The translations under genes were made by a program, and so were the position numbers. DNA of 64,000 nucleotides from JADJOY01 sp016713535 [NCBI: Deltaproteobacteria bacterium] (lineage in GTDB: Bacteria; JADJOY01). Below, in pieces: positions 7,929-17,333 of this stretch (positions are counted from its first letter, which is position 1; each line of letters begins with the position of its first letter). Location of the stretch: assembly GCA_016713535.1 (NCBI GenBank), contig JADJOY010000001.1, positions 104,640 to 168,639 of the forward strand. The letters run 5' to 3'. Under the pieces are notes generated by a model. The model did no database searches and was not told where the DNA came from. It saw only the letters and a list, made by a program, of their open reading frames with translations.

Positions 7929-8434
7929 GGCGCGCTCCCGTCGGCGCGCCGTGCCAGCCAGTCGGCGACCGCGCGGCCGGTGCCGAATGCCCACGGCTTG
8001 AGGCGCCCGGGGGGAACGCGCTTCACCGCCGCGATCTCGTGCGACGGCGAGACGGTGCCGGCGGCGCGCACGTGGTAGGCGACGATGACCTCGTTGCGGG
8101 ACTCGAACCCGTAGACGCCGATCAGGGACACGATCTCGCCGGTGAGCCCGAGCTCCTCCGCGACCTCGCGCAGGACTCCCTCCTCCGGGCCCTCGCCGCG
8201 CTCCAGGAACCCCGACACCAGGCCGAGCCACGACTCGGGCCAGCCCTGGTTGCGCACCAGCAGCACCTCGCCCTCGTGCTCGACGAGCGCCGCGACCACC
8301 GGAGTCGGATTGTCGTAGTGGAGGAAGCCGCAGCCGTCGCCGGGGCAGGCGAGTCGCTCACGCTCGCCGTCGTGGCGCGGCGCGAGCGCCGTCCCGCAGC
8401 GCGGGCAATAGTGATAGGTGGCGCGATCGGCCAT
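7925..8434 (-). CDS. Nudix hydrolase with zinc ribbon
   Basis: 169 residues. The N-terminal zinc ribbon has CPRCG (C10, C13) and a second Cys pair in CPGDGCGF, giving way to the Nudix fold with [11 protein letters not shown] as its first strand. The Nudix box is complete: G-x5-E-x7-REVAEELGL (about residues 77-99). The zinc ribbon followed by a DNP-type strand resembles NudC/NADH-pyrophosphatase relatives, but the protein is shorter than full NudC and lacks its N-terminal domain; the substrate is probably a nucleoside diphosphate derivative. The start is ATG at 8432-8434 with GAGGG about nine bases upstream. It is the first gene of an operon with the PFK-2-like gene and diverges from msrA. 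Confidence 0.85.
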   Translation of the reverse strand: MADRATYHYCPRCGTALAPRHDGERERLACPGDGCGFLHYDNPTPVVAALVEHEGEVLLVRNQGWPESWLGLVSGFLERGEGPEEGVLREVAEELGLTGEIVSLIGVYGFESRNEVIVAYHVRAAGTVSPSHEIAAVKRVPPGRLKPWAFGTGRAVADWLARRADGSAP

Positions 8435-8598
8435 GGCGGCCGCCCTCGGGCGGGCGGGTCCCGGGGAGTCCCGTCGCCGATCCTTATCCACGCGCGTCCG
8501 CCCGGCAACCCGCGCGCGCCGTAACGGAACGCGCGGCGCCGAGACGACCGGGTATGTTGCGCGCGATCCGCACGCCACGCTCGATCGAGGACTCCGTC

Positions 8599-9258
8599 AT
8601 GGCTCTCTTCCATCACCCGGACAAGCTCCGCATCCCCCGCCCCGAGGAGGCACTGCCCGGACGCACCGAGCGGATGGCGGTGGCGCCCCGTCACGTGGTG
8701 CTCGGTACGCCGATGGACGGGCCGTTCCCGGCGGGGCTCGAGACCGCGATGTTCGGGATGGGCTGCTTCTGGGGCGCCGAGAAGAAGTTCTGGCAGGCGC
8801 CCGGTGTCCACTCGACCGCGGTCGGCTACGCCGCCGGCTCGACGCCCAACCCGAGCTACCGCGAGGTGTGCAGTGGCTATACGGGCCACAACGAGGTGGT
8901 GCGGGTGGTCTTCGATCCGGCCAAGACGAGCTACGCGGAGCTGCTCAAGGTGTTCTGGGAGAACCACGACCCGACCCAGGGCATGCGCCAGGGCAACGAC
9001 GTCGGCACCCAGTACCGGTCGGGGATCTACGTGTACTCGGCGGCGCAGCGCGACCAGGCCGAGCGCTCGAAGCGCGCGTTCCAGGCGGCCCTCGGGCAGG
9101 CCGGCTACGGCGCGATCACCACCGAGATCCTCGACGCGCCCGACTTTTACTACGCCGAGGACTACCACCAGCAGTACCTGCAAAAGAACCCCGACGGCTA
9201 CTGCGGGCTCGGCGGGACCGGGGTGAGCTGCCCGGTCGGACTCGTCGCGACGAGCTGA
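8599..9258 (+). CDS. msrA: Peptide methionine-S-sulfoxide reductase MsrA
   Basis: Reduces the S epimer of methionine sulfoxide in proteins. The signature GMGCFWGAE (catalytic Cys56) is followed by the conserved [21 protein letters not shown] block, FWENHDPTQ and GTQYRSGIY. The C-terminus carries two further Cys ([12 protein letters not shown]) in the place of the usual resolving cysteines. The start ATG at 8599, with GAGGA about eight bases upstream, gives 219 residues; an ATG at 8554 would add 15 unlikely residues. The ~55 residues before the catalytic Cys form an N-terminal extension typical of longer MsrA forms. No signal peptide is seen, so it is cytoplasmic. No MsrB is in the window. Confidence 0.93.
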   Translation: MALFHHPDKLRIPRPEEALPGRTERMAVAPRHVVLGTPMDGPFPAGLETAMFGMGCFWGAEKKFWQAPGVHSTAVGYAAGSTPNPSYREVCSGYTGHNEVVRVVFDPAKTSYAELLKVFWENHDPTQGMRQGNDVGTQYRSGIYVYSAAQRDQAERSKRAFQAALGQAGYGAITTEILDAPDFYYAEDYHQQYLQKNPDGYCGLGGTGVSCPVGLVATS

Positions 9259-9319
9259 CGCTCGCCGCCGCGCGCCGGCGCTTGGAGCCGCGTTCGCGGT
9301 GGGCATACAGTCCGCGCCC

Positions 9320-12300
9320 ATGTGGCGCGCCCGGACCGTCGGATTCTCGTCGCTCGTCTCGATCCTCGCCTTGGTCGCGGTGTCGTCCGCGCGCGCCGCC
9401 GATCCGTGGGCGGAACCGGATCTGCCCGCCGCCACCATCGAGAACGCGCGCTGGCTCACCGGCGTGCCGCTCGGTGGCCTGGGCGTGGGCAAGGTCGAGC
9501 TCTACGCCGATGGCGCCTTCGCGCGCGCCACCACCAACCACAACTGGGACCGGGATACCGGACTGTTGCGTGACGCGTTCTTCGCGGTCGCCGCGAATCA
9601 CGGCGGCACCTGGCAAGGACGGCTCCTCAGGCTCTTCGCCGACGGCGAATACGCGGGGGTGAGCAAGCCGACCGGCACGCGCTACGTGGGGGTGTTCCCG
9701 CGCGCGTGGCTCACGTTCCAGGACGGGGAGTTTCCGCTCGAGGTGAAGCTCACGGCGTTCTCGCCGCTGGTCGCCGACTCGAGCAACGACTCGGCGCTGC
9801 CGATCGCGTTCTTCCGGGTGCGTCTCCACAACCCGTCGTTCGAGGCGGCCGAGGCGCGCGTGGCGTTCTCGTGGCCGAACCTGATCGGCTTCGGTGGCCA
9901 GCGCGGCATCTCGTGGAATCCGTTGTTCGGCAACAAGCAGGACCCGAGCACGGTCGGCACGCTCGAAGGCCTGCGCTTCGACTCGACCACCTCGCGCAGC
10001 GGCATCGAGCGGAACGTCCAGGGCCTTCACCTCATCGCCGTCGATTCCGCGGACACCGAACGGGTGTGGCGCGTGAACACCTGGCAGTCGGGCGGCAGCG
10101 ACGTTCCGTGGTGGAGTGCCTTCGCGAGCGGCGGTGAGCCGACGGAGCCCGAGCCCGCGCCAGGCCTCAAGCGCGCCGGGGTCATCGGCGCCGACGTGCG
10201 GGTGCCGCCACGCTCGGACAAGGACGTGAGCTTCGTGCTGGTCTGGTACATGCCCGAGCACGTGGTGCAGAAGCGCGACGGCAACGGCCAGGGAGTGGGG
10301 CCGACCGAGAACGTGGGCCACTGGTTCTCGAACCGGTTCGAGCGCCCCGAGGACATCGCGAGCTACGGCTGGTCGCAGCGCGAGCGGCTGATCTCCGAGA
10401 CCGCTGCCTGGCAGCAGCCGATCCTCGACTCGAACCTGCCCGACTGGCTCAAGGCCTTCGTCATCAACGCCGCGTTCCCGGCGACCACCAACAGCGTGCT
10501 CACCCGCGACGGGCGCTTCACCGCGCTCGAGAGCCCGCTCTACATGGACGGCGCGCTCGGCACCATGGACCAGCGCATGGCCGGGCACGCCTTCTACGCG
10601 GGGCTGTTTTCGGCACTCGACAGGAAAGAGCTCGACATGTTCGGCGCCGCCCAGCTCGGCGACGGACGGATCCCGCACTTCATCGGCAACGTCCACGAGG
10701 CGATCGGCAGCTCGGACGTGGCGTACGGCGTGACCGACTGGCCCGACCTCGCGTGCAGCTGGATCGGCCAGGTGGTGCGGGCGTGGCGCTGGACCGGGGA
10801 CGACGACTTCGCGCGCCGCCAGTGGCCGCGGGTCAAGCTCGCGCTCGATTGGCTCGGACGCGCCGATCACGACGGCGACGGCATCCCGGACGGCGGCTCG
10901 ACGTTCGACTACGAGGCGCTGCCGCAGGGCTCGTTCGTGTACACCGCCACGACCTACCTCGGCGCCTTGCGCCTGGCCGCGGACTTCGCCGATGCCATGG
11001 GCGATCCCTCGCTCGCCCGCAACCTTCGCGATCGGTTCGAGCGCGCCCGCACCGCCACCACGACCCAGCTCTGGGACGGCACGCGCTTTCGCAAGTGGGC
11101 CAACGCGCGAAGCGGCGAGCGCCTCGACGCGTCCTTCGCTGCGGCGCTCGCCGGGGACTGGTTCGCGCGCCTCGGCGGCTCGACGCCGATCTTCGGCAGC
11201 GAGCTCGTCGACTCCGCGACGCGCGACCTGCTCTTCCGTCACGTCAAGCCGTTCGCCCCGGTGCCGCCGATGGAGGTCGCCCTCGACGGTACGATCCCGC
11301 CGCTGCCCACGTTCCTCCTCCAGGAGCTGCCGTACCTCGGCAGCGAGGCCATCTACGCGGGCTACGTCCGGGACGGGCTCGAGGTCTTCCGGCGCGCGTA
11401 TCAGGCGCAGTGGAAGGTCAACGGCGACCCGTGGGCGGCGTCGTTGATGTACGACGCCCCGGGCGGCGCCAAGGGCTCGCTCACCTCCTACATCAGCGCG
11501 CCGGGCGCCTGGTCCGTGCTGAACGCGCTCTCGGGGGTTTCGATCGACCGCGCCCGCGGGGTGCTCTACGTCTCGCCACGCTGGTCGGACGACCTGCCCG
11601 AGCTCCACGCGCCGGTCTACCTGCCGGGTACGTGGTTGTGGGTGGACGCCGTCCCGGCGAGCCGCAGCCTGTCGGTGCGGGTGCTGCGCAACACCGGCGC
11701 GGCGCCGCCGCCGACGGTGCGTGCGGTGGCCCGCGACGGCGGCGCGCCCGCGATCTCGCTCGCGGCGCCCTGGACCGCTACCGAGGGCGCGGCCCTCGAC
11801 CTCGGCGCGCACTGGGACGCGCTCACGATCGGCGCCGGCAAGAACGTGGAGGGCGCTGGCCCCGGCGGGAATCCCGCGCCTCCCAGCGATCGCGACGGCG
11901 ATGGCGCCTCCGACGCCACCGACAACTGCCCGGACGCCAGCAACCCGGAGCAGAAGGACGACGACGGCGACGGCCTCGGGAATGCCTGCGACGACGCGGC
12001 CGAGCCCGACTTCGACCGCGACGGCGCCCCCAACGGTCGCGACAACTGCCCGTTCGTGTTCAACCCGTTCCAGACCGACGCCGATCGCGACGGCCAGGGT
12101 GACGCGTGCGATCAGACCAACGACTCGGACGGTGACGGAGATGGCGTGGCCGACGCCGTCGACGTGTGCCCGAGCGTCGCGGACGCCGCTCAGGCCGACC
12201 GCGACGGCGATGGCGTCGGGGACGCGTGCGCGCCCGCGCCGCCGGCGTCGCTGGGGGGGGGCGGGTGCGCGGTCGGCCGCTCGGGCTCCCCGGACCCGTT

Positions 12301-12415
12301 GCTCGCGGCGCTCGCCACGGTCGGCGTCGTCGCGGCGCGCCGCCGCGCGCGCCGCTCGGTCAGCGTTTCGCGCGCATCCGCGGCAGCCGGCGCAGCTTGT
12401 GCGCGGCCTGCCTGA
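9320..12415 (+). CDS. Secreted GH116-like glycosidase (DUF608) with calcium repeats and a surface-sorting tail
   Basis: A 1031-residue exported protein. A signal peptide (residues 1-27, hydrophobic core then SARA/ADP) precedes a GBA2_N-type beta domain (from PLGGLGVGKVELYADGAF, about 55-300) and a DUF608 (alpha/alpha)6 catalytic region (about 370-800; for example TDWPDLACSWIGQVVR and DGIPDGGSTFDYE). Where characterised GH116 enzymes have YLEG with the Glu nucleophile, this one reads YMDG, so activity is uncertain. Residues ~860-970 hold thrombospondin type-3 repeats (D-x-DGDG...DNCP). They are followed by GGGGC, a hydrophobic helix and an Arg cluster (RRRARR), like a MYXO-CTERM tag, plus an unexpected ~20-residue tail. 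The start is ATG at 9320 rather than GTG at 9299. The last 56 bp overlap a convergent gene. Confidence 0.82.
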   Translation: MWRARTVGFSSLVSILALVAVSSARAADPWAEPDLPAATIENARWLTGVPLGGLGVGKVELYADGAFARATTNHNWDRDTGLLRDAFFAVAANHGGTWQGRLLRLFADGEYAGVSKPTGTRYVGVFPRAWLTFQDGEFPLEVKLTAFSPLVADSSNDSALPIAFFRVRLHNPSFEAAEARVAFSWPNLIGFGGQRGISWNPLFGNKQDPSTVGTLEGLRFDSTTSRSGIERNVQGLHLIAVDSADTERVWRVNTWQSGGSDVPWWSAFASGGEPTEPEPAPGLKRAGVIGADVRVPPRSDKDVSFVLVWYMPEHVVQKRDGNGQGVGPTENVGHWFSNRFERPEDIASYGWSQRERLISETAAWQQPILDSNLPDWLKAFVINAAFPATTNSVLTRDGRFTALESPLYMDGALGTMDQRMAGHAFYAGLFSALDRKELDMFGAAQLGDGRIPHFIGNVHEAIGSSDVAYGVTDWPDLACSWIGQVVRAWRWTGDDDFARRQWPRVKLALDWLGRADHDGDGIPDGGSTFDYEALPQGSFVYTATTYLGALRLAADFADAMGDPSLARNLRDRFERARTATTTQLWDGTRFRKWANARSGERLDASFAAALAGDWFARLGGSTPIFGSELVDSATRDLLFRHVKPFAPVPPMEVALDGTIPPLPTFLLQELPYLGSEAIYAGYVRDGLEVFRRAYQAQWKVNGDPWAASLMYDAPGGAKGSLTSYISAPGAWSVLNALSGVSIDRARGVLYVSPRWSDDLPELHAPVYLPGTWLWVDAVPASRSLSVRVLRNTGAAPPPTVRAVARDGGAPAISLAAPWTATEGAALDLGAHWDALTIGAGKNVEGAGPGGNPAPPSDRDGDGASDATDNCPDASNPEQKDDDGDGLGNACDDAAEPDFDRDGAPNGRDNCPFVFNPFQTDADRDGQGDACDQTNDSDGDGDGVADAVDVCPSVADAAQADRDGDGVGDACAPAPPASLGGGGCAVGRSGSPDPLLAALATVGVVAARRRARRSVSVSRASAAAGAACARPA

Positions 12416-13167
12416 CCTCGCCGATCACCCGCTCCCCGCCGCGCAGCGCGACGCGCTCGACGCTCGCGACGGGATGACCGTTCTCGAAGCGGATCTTGAC
12501 GTAGCCGCCGCCCACCAGCGGTCCCGGGTTCGCGACCGGCACTTCACCCACCCGGCCCAGGCCGCGACCCTCGTGGATGTGGCCGCACAGCACCAGCGCG
12601 GGGCGGATCGCCTCGACGTGCGCGCGCACCGCGTGACTGCCCACGGGGCGGCCGCTCCACAGCCGATCGACGCCGCTCTCGAACGGCGGAGCGTGGCTCA
12701 CCAGGATGCGCTCGGGCACGCCGCCGGTCGCGCCCACGGCGCGCTCGAGGTGTGCCGCGATCTCTTCCTCCGCGAGCTCGAAGGGTGTGCCGAAGGGGGT
12801 CGGGTTGGCGCCGCCGATCCCGTACACCGCGACGCCGGCGTGGACGGTGGCGCGGCCGTGGACGCTCACGCCCTCTCCTTCGAGGAAGGTGAGGACCTCC
12901 CGGTGGTCGGTGTTGCCGGGCACCGCGAGGCACGCTGGCGTTCAGCGCGCGCACCTCGGCGAGGACCCGCGCCGCCTCCCCGCGCCCGCCGAACATCGTC
13001 AGGTCGCCGGACAGCACCACGAGCGCCGCGCTTCGCAATTCGTCGGCAAGGTGGCGCAGGTTGGCGGTGTGCTCGTGGAGGTCGGAGAGGACGATCCAGT
13101 GGCCCTCCGGCCGCTCGCGCGCACCGCTCTGGTCGTCGCCCGCGTCCGGCCGCACACAGGGCAACAT
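12360..13167 (-). pseudogene. Metallophosphoesterase, frameshifted
   Basis: Calcineurin-like phosphoesterase read in two frames. The 5' part, from ATG 13165-13167 (two bases after the stop of the upstream hybrid kinase), encodes LSDLHEH (DxH) and SGDLTMF (GD). The 3' part encodes PGNTDHRE (GN-x-D/H), SHAPP and CGHIHEG (GHxH). Removing one base from the GG at 12929-12930 joins them as NASVLAVPGNTDHRE, so a single-base insertion in the gene or the assembly explains the break. The intact product would be ~268 residues with the complete dimetal site, resembling small cytosolic phosphodiesterases/phosphatases (COG2129-like). It is probably co-transcribed with the hybrid kinase and converges on the GH116 gene with a 56-bp overlap. 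Confidence 0.75.
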
Positions 13168-13169
13168 GC

Positions 13170-15851
13170 TCAGGTGCCTCGCCCGAACTGGCGACGGGCG
13201 AACGCGGCGAGCGCGGCTGGCTCCACCGGCTTGCCGAGGCGCGGCAGCTCGGCGAGGTGCGGCGGTAGCACGTCCGGACGTGCGTAGCCGCTCACGAAGA
13301 AGAACGGGATGTGGCGGCGGACGGGCGTGTCGGCCACCGCCACGCTCGAGGTGCTGCCGAGGTTCACGTCGAGGATCGCGCCGTCGAGCGGTTCCTGCTC
13401 GATGCATCGAAGCGCCGCCTGGACGGTGGAGGCGAGCTCGACCACCTCGCAGCCGAGACGGGCCAGCAGACGCGCGAGCATGCGCGCCTGGAGCTGGTCG
13501 TCCTCGACCACCAGCACGCGCACTCCGGCGAGCGCGCCGTCGTCGGGCTCGGCGTTCACCCCGATCGCGCTCGGAGGCGTCTTGCGGAACACGGAGGAGT
13601 CGCTGTCGGGCTTGCTGCCCGGCAGTGGGAACCGCAACGTGGCCTCGACGCCGGTGGGCTCGAAGTCGATCGCGAACGAGCCGTGGAGCTGGTAGTCGAT
13701 CAGGTCCTGGAGCAGCGTGAGGCCGGTGCCGAGCCGCGGCGGCCTCGAGACCGGTGGGCCGTCCCTCTCGACCCACGAGATCTCGATCGTCTGTCCTGCG
13801 GCGCCGCTCCAGCGCACCTCGACCCGCCCATCGGTGCTCGCGAGCGCGCCGTACTTGAGCGAGTTGGTGGCGAGCTCGTTGAGCGCGAGCGAGACCGGGG
13901 TGGCGACGGCCGACGGCAGCCGCAGCGGCGGTCCGTCGAGCGTGATCCGCTCGGATGGAAAGCTCAGCCAGGGTGCGAGCGCGAGCTTCGCGACGCCGAG
14001 CACCGGCATCGCCTCCCACTTGTGGCGCGCGAGCCCCTCGTGGGTGCGCGCCATGGCGTAGATGCGGCTGGTGAGCGCCTCGCGCAGCTCCTCGATGCTT
14101 CCCTCCTTGTCGAGCGTGAGGTCGAGGAGCGCGACCACGGTGGCGAGGGTGTTCTTCACACGATGGTCGAGCTCACCCATCAGCAGCGCGCGGCGCTCTT
14201 CCGAGAGCACCTCGTCGGTGACGTCGGTCGCGATCCCCACCAGCCGGTCCGGGGCGCCGGCGCGTCCGTCGATGGTCTGTCCGCGATCGTGGACCCAGCG
14301 CACCGAGCCGTCGCGGCGCACCACGCGGTAGCGCACGTCGAAGCGCGCGCTCGGCTCGGGACTCGGCGTCGTGAGCGCGCTCTTCACCGCCTCCAGGTCC
14401 CCCGGGTGGATCGACTCGATCCATGCGCGGGGGTTGCGGTCGAGGGCGCGGGACGGGATGCCCCAGATGCGCTCGAACGCCGGGCTCACGTAGAGCACCC
14501 GCTCGGGGTCGCGCTGGCGGATCCAGAACAGCTCGCTCACGTGCGCGGCGATCTGCTGGAAGCGCTCCTCGCTCTCGCGCAGCGCCTCCTCGGCGCTGCG
14601 CCGCGCGGTGATGTCGGTGAACGTCGAGAGCGAGCCCGCGAACCGCCCCTGGGCATCGAGGGTCGGGTTCGAGCTCACGATCGCCCACGCGAGCGAGCCG
14701 TCCTTGCGCCACATGCGCTGGTCGAAGGTCTCGGCGACCCCTTGCCGGCGCCGCGCCAGGCGCTCCTCGTTGACGGGAAGGTCCTCGGCGGGGAACAGGT
14801 CCTGGACGCGCCGCCCGATCAGCTCGGACGCGGCGAAGCCGAGCATCTCGGTCATGCGTCGGTTCGCGAACGTGACGCGGAACTCCGAGTCGAAGGTGAT
14901 CACCCCTTCGCCCATCGTCTCCACCATGTGGCGGTAGGCGCCGCGCGCTCGCTCGAGCTCGACCTCGGCCTCGCGCCGCGCGTGTGCGGTGCGGGCCAGC
15001 GTCTCCACCGCGACCCACAGCAGCCCGACGAACAGCATGCCGTGGAGCGTCGCGGTCAGGGCGATGCCGAAGTGATCCCCCCACAGCCCGACCCCGTCGC
15101 GGCCGAGCACGTCGATGCCCCAGCTCAGGAGCGGGATCAGCACCGAGCCGAGCGCCATTCGCCGCACCAGGGCGCCGGTGGGGTCGGTGCGCGTGAGGGT
15201 GCCGACGAAGCCGGCCTCCGGGCGCAAGCCGAGCAAGCAGATGCCGAGCAGCGTCTGACCGAGGGTGCCGGCGAAGTGGACCCCGTCGTAGAGCCACACC
15301 TCCGCCAGCTCGTGGCGGGCGATCAGGTAGCCGAGCACCCCGGTCACGCCGAACACCACCAGCGCGAACGCGGGGACCTGGAAGTACCTGGGTCGCTCGC
15401 GCAGCCAGAGCTCGGCGAGCCCGATCGACGCGAGCACCACGCCCGTCGCGGTGAAGTGCGAGGCGAGCACCGAGCCTCCGGTGAGCCAGCTCACCAGGCC
15501 GCGCGCGTCGGGCGGGGGGGCGCCGGGGAGCCACGACGACACCCCGATCGCCGCGAAGGCCACGATCGCGAACGCCGTGCGCGCCCGGTGTTGAGCCGCG
15601 CGCGGTCGCGCCAGATCGCGCACGATCGCGGCGAAGAGCACGAACGCGAACGAGCCCAGTGGCCGCACCTCGCCGACGAAGGTACGTCCGAGCGGTGGGA
15701 CCGCGATGGCGACGAAGCGCAGCGCGATCAACGCGAGCGCCACGCGGCCTCCCAGCACGGCGAGGGCGATGGCGACGCGGCGCGCCGCGTCGCGGCCCGC
15801 GTCGTCCACGCCGGGTGGTCGGGCGCTCTCCGGGAAAGGAGGCTCGGTCAT
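13170..15851 (-). CDS. Membrane hybrid sensor kinase (HWE/HisKA_2 type) with receiver
   Basis: 893 residues. About seven to eight hydrophobic helices (25-285) form a membrane sensor region. PAS 1 follows (305-418, FTDITARRSAEEAL), then PAS 2 (425-545), then a HisKA_2-type dimerisation helix (GELDHRVKNTLA, phospho-accepting His563) and an HATPase domain with a short N-box (NELATNSLKYGA). A C-terminal receiver (about 770-885) has VEDDQ, the phosphoacceptor in AILDVNLG, and a conserved Lys in LGKPVE. Kinases of this subtype often feed response regulators of stress or light pathways; no dedicated DNA-binding partner is adjacent. The start is ATG at 15849-15851 (MTEPPFPES); longer readings are Arg-rich shadow. 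The metallophosphoesterase gene follows two bases after the stop, implying an operon. Confidence 0.88.
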   Translation of the reverse strand: MTEPPFPESARPPGVDDAGRDAARRVAIALAVLGGRVALALIALRFVAIAVPPLGRTFVGEVRPLGSFAFVLFAAIVRDLARPRAAQHRARTAFAIVAFAAIGVSSWLPGAPPPDARGLVSWLTGGSVLASHFTATGVVLASIGLAELWLRERPRYFQVPAFALVVFGVTGVLGYLIARHELAEVWLYDGVHFAGTLGQTLLGICLLGLRPEAGFVGTLTRTDPTGALVRRMALGSVLIPLLSWGIDVLGRDGVGLWGDHFGIALTATLHGMLFVGLLWVAVETLARTAHARREAEVELERARGAYRHMVETMGEGVITFDSEFRVTFANRRMTEMLGFAASELIGRRVQDLFPAEDLPVNEERLARRRQGVAETFDQRMWRKDGSLAWAIVSSNPTLDAQGRFAGSLSTFTDITARRSAEEALRESEERFQQIAAHVSELFWIRQRDPERVLYVSPAFERIWGIPSRALDRNPRAWIESIHPGDLEAVKSALTTPSPEPSARFDVRYRVVRRDGSVRWVHDRGQTIDGRAGAPDRLVGIATDVTDEVLSEERRALLMGELDHRVKNTLATVVALLDLTLDKEGSIEELREALTSRIYAMARTHEGLARHKWEAMPVLGVAKLALAPWLSFPSERITLDGPPLRLPSAVATPVSLALNELATNSLKYGALASTDGRVEVRWSGAAGQTIEISWVERDGPPVSRPPRLGTGLTLLQDLIDYQLHGSFAIDFEPTGVEATLRFPLPGSKPDSDSSVFRKTPPSAIGVNAEPDDGALAGVRVLVVEDDQLQARMLARLLARLGCEVVELASTVQAALRCIEQEPLDGAILDVNLGSTSSVAVADTPVRRHIPFFFVSGYARPDVLPPHLAELPRLGKPVEPAALAAFARRQFGRGT

Positions 15852-15951
15852 GCGGGATCGATCGTACCCGATGACGAACGGTGAGCAAGCCATCCGGCCG
15901 TCGGTGCGGCGCCGCGCGAGGTGCGGGCCGCGTGCGAGCCGCGGGGCGGGG

Positions 15952-16713
15952 TCACGGCTCCTCGAGCAGTCGCGCGCGAAGCCGGCTCGTGACCCCCGCC
16001 GCCAGCCCGCCCTCGGCGAGGAACGTCTCGACGTCGCCGCAGTGCTCACGGACGCGGGCGAGAAAGCCCACGATCGTCGCGGGCTCGGCGCTCATCGTGT
16101 CGGGCGGCAGCGCCGCGAGCATGGCCCGGTAGCCCCGCGAGCGAGCCAGCCGCTCGACGATCGCGCCGAGCGCGGTGCGGGTCAGGGCGTAGTCGGCGGC
16201 GATGGTGTCATCGTCGACTCCCAGCAACGCGAGCACGAGCGCGGCGAGGATGCCGGTGCGGTCCTTGCCGGCGGCGCAGTAAAATACGGCCGAATGCTCG
16301 GTTTCCGCGAGCACCGTGCAAGCGCGGACGAGCGGCCCGACGGCGAGTCGCGCGAGCAGGAAGTAGCGATCGGCGAGCGGGATCTCGTCGCCGAGGCTCG
16401 AGCTCTGGCTGACGTCGGCGTCGATGAGCGGCAGGTGATGGAAGTGGCGATCGGGTCCGGCGAGCGGTCCGCGGCCCTCCGTGTCGAGCTCGTGCGTCGA
16501 GCGCAGGTCGATGATCACGCCGACACCGAGACGCTCGGTCAGGTGACGGGCGTCGGCGGCGGTGAGGTGGTGGAGCGAGTCGCTACGGTAGAGCCGGCGC
16601 CAGCGGAGGTGGCGTCCCTCGCGGGTGGGGTAGCCGCCCAGGTCTCGGAAGTTGAGACAGCCTTCGAGAGCCACGTGGCGCTCGTACGGGAGAGATTCGT
16701 CAGCGGGGGGCAT
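15952..16713 (-). CDS. Tyrosine-protein phosphatase, NFRDLGG type
   Basis: 253 residues matching the bacterial Y_phosphatase3 family of tyrosine/lipid phosphatases. The N-terminal hallmark NFRDLGGY (21-28) and RSDSLHHLT are present. The P-loop reads YCAAGKDRTG with nucleophile Cys146 and Arg152; the residue before Cys is Tyr where His is more usual. The general-acid region is around IDLRSTHE. It is likely cytoplasmic, without a signal peptide. The start ATG (16711-16713) lies inside the 3' end of the upstream GNAT gene (14-bp overlap), so the two are coupled. Family members act on phosphotyrosine or on phosphoinositide-like lipids; no substrate can be assigned. Confidence 0.85.
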   Translation of the reverse strand: MPPADESLPYERHVALEGCLNFRDLGGYPTREGRHLRWRRLYRSDSLHHLTAADARHLTERLGVGVIIDLRSTHELDTEGRGPLAGPDRHFHHLPLIDADVSQSSSLGDEIPLADRYFLLARLAVGPLVRACTVLAETEHSAVFYCAAGKDRTGILAALVLALLGVDDDTIAADYALTRTALGAIVERLARSRGYRAMLAALPPDTMSAEPATIVGFLARVREHCGDVETFLAEGGLAAGVTSRLRARLLEEP

Positions 16714-17185
16714 CGGTCGCGGCGGTGGTGAGCGCCTTCGAGAGAGGCACCCGCGGCGGAGTCTGGAAGCCCCGGGAGCGGTAGAGCGTGAACGCGGGCT
16801 CGTTCTCGGGGAAGACCGAGAGGCGAAGGTGGCGCGCGCCTGCGGCGAGCGCCGCGCGCTCGACCTCCGCGAGGAGCAGCGCGCCGAGCCCGCGGCGGCG
16901 CGCCGTGGGGCGGACGTAGAGCTCGGTGAGGCTCGCGTCGCGTCCGCCGACGGCGAGGTCGAAGCCGAACGTGACCACCGCGTAGCCGAGCGGCTCCGCG
17001 CCGGCCTCGGCGATCAGCACCCGGCCGAGCCTCGCGTCGGTGACGAGCTCGGCGAGCGAGCCGCGCAGACGCTCGCGATCGAGGCGAGCGTTCTCGCCTG
17101 CGTGGAAGAGCCGCATCATCGCGAGCAACGGCGCGGCGTCGGCATCGGTGGCGATGCGGATGCGTGCCGGAGGGTTCTGCATCAT
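16700..17185 (-). CDS. GNAT-family N-acetyltransferase
   Basis: About 161 residues from the ATGATG at 17180-17185; a longer reading to 17317 has no supporting ribosome-binding site. The GNAT fold is complete: RIATDADAAPLLAMMR (strand 1/helix 1), GYAVVTFG, LTELYVRPTARRRGLGALLLAEVE (strand 4 plus the R/Q-x-x-G-x-G/A acetyl-CoA pyrophosphate loop) and NEPAFTLYRSRGFQ (C-terminal motif B). The acceptor substrate is unknown. It overlaps and probably couples to the tyrosine phosphatase gene downstream, and diverges from the acyltransferase at 17334. Confidence 0.85.
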   Translation of the reverse strand: MMQNPPARIRIATDADAAPLLAMMRLFHAGENARLDRERLRGSLAELVTDARLGRVLIAEAGAEPLGYAVVTFGFDLAVGGRDASLTELYVRPTARRRGLGALLLAEVERAALAAGARHLRLSVFPENEPAFTLYRSRGFQTPPRVPLSKALTTAATDAPR

Positions 17186-17333
17186 CGGGATGCGCCGAGA
17201 CGGTGGGGGCCCGGCGCGAGCATAGCCGCAGCCGAGCGAGGACCACGCCGTCGAGATCGGTGCGCCGGCGGAGGGGGTTTCCGCGAGCGGTCGGTGCGAT
17301 AGGTTTCCACGCGGCACGGTGGAGGTCGCACCC

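Noticed and set aside
9116-11812. 898-codon minus-strand ORF opposite the GH116-like gene
   Set aside because: Arg/Glu/Val-rich, no motif, and the opposite strand has a clear signal peptide, domains and calcium repeats.
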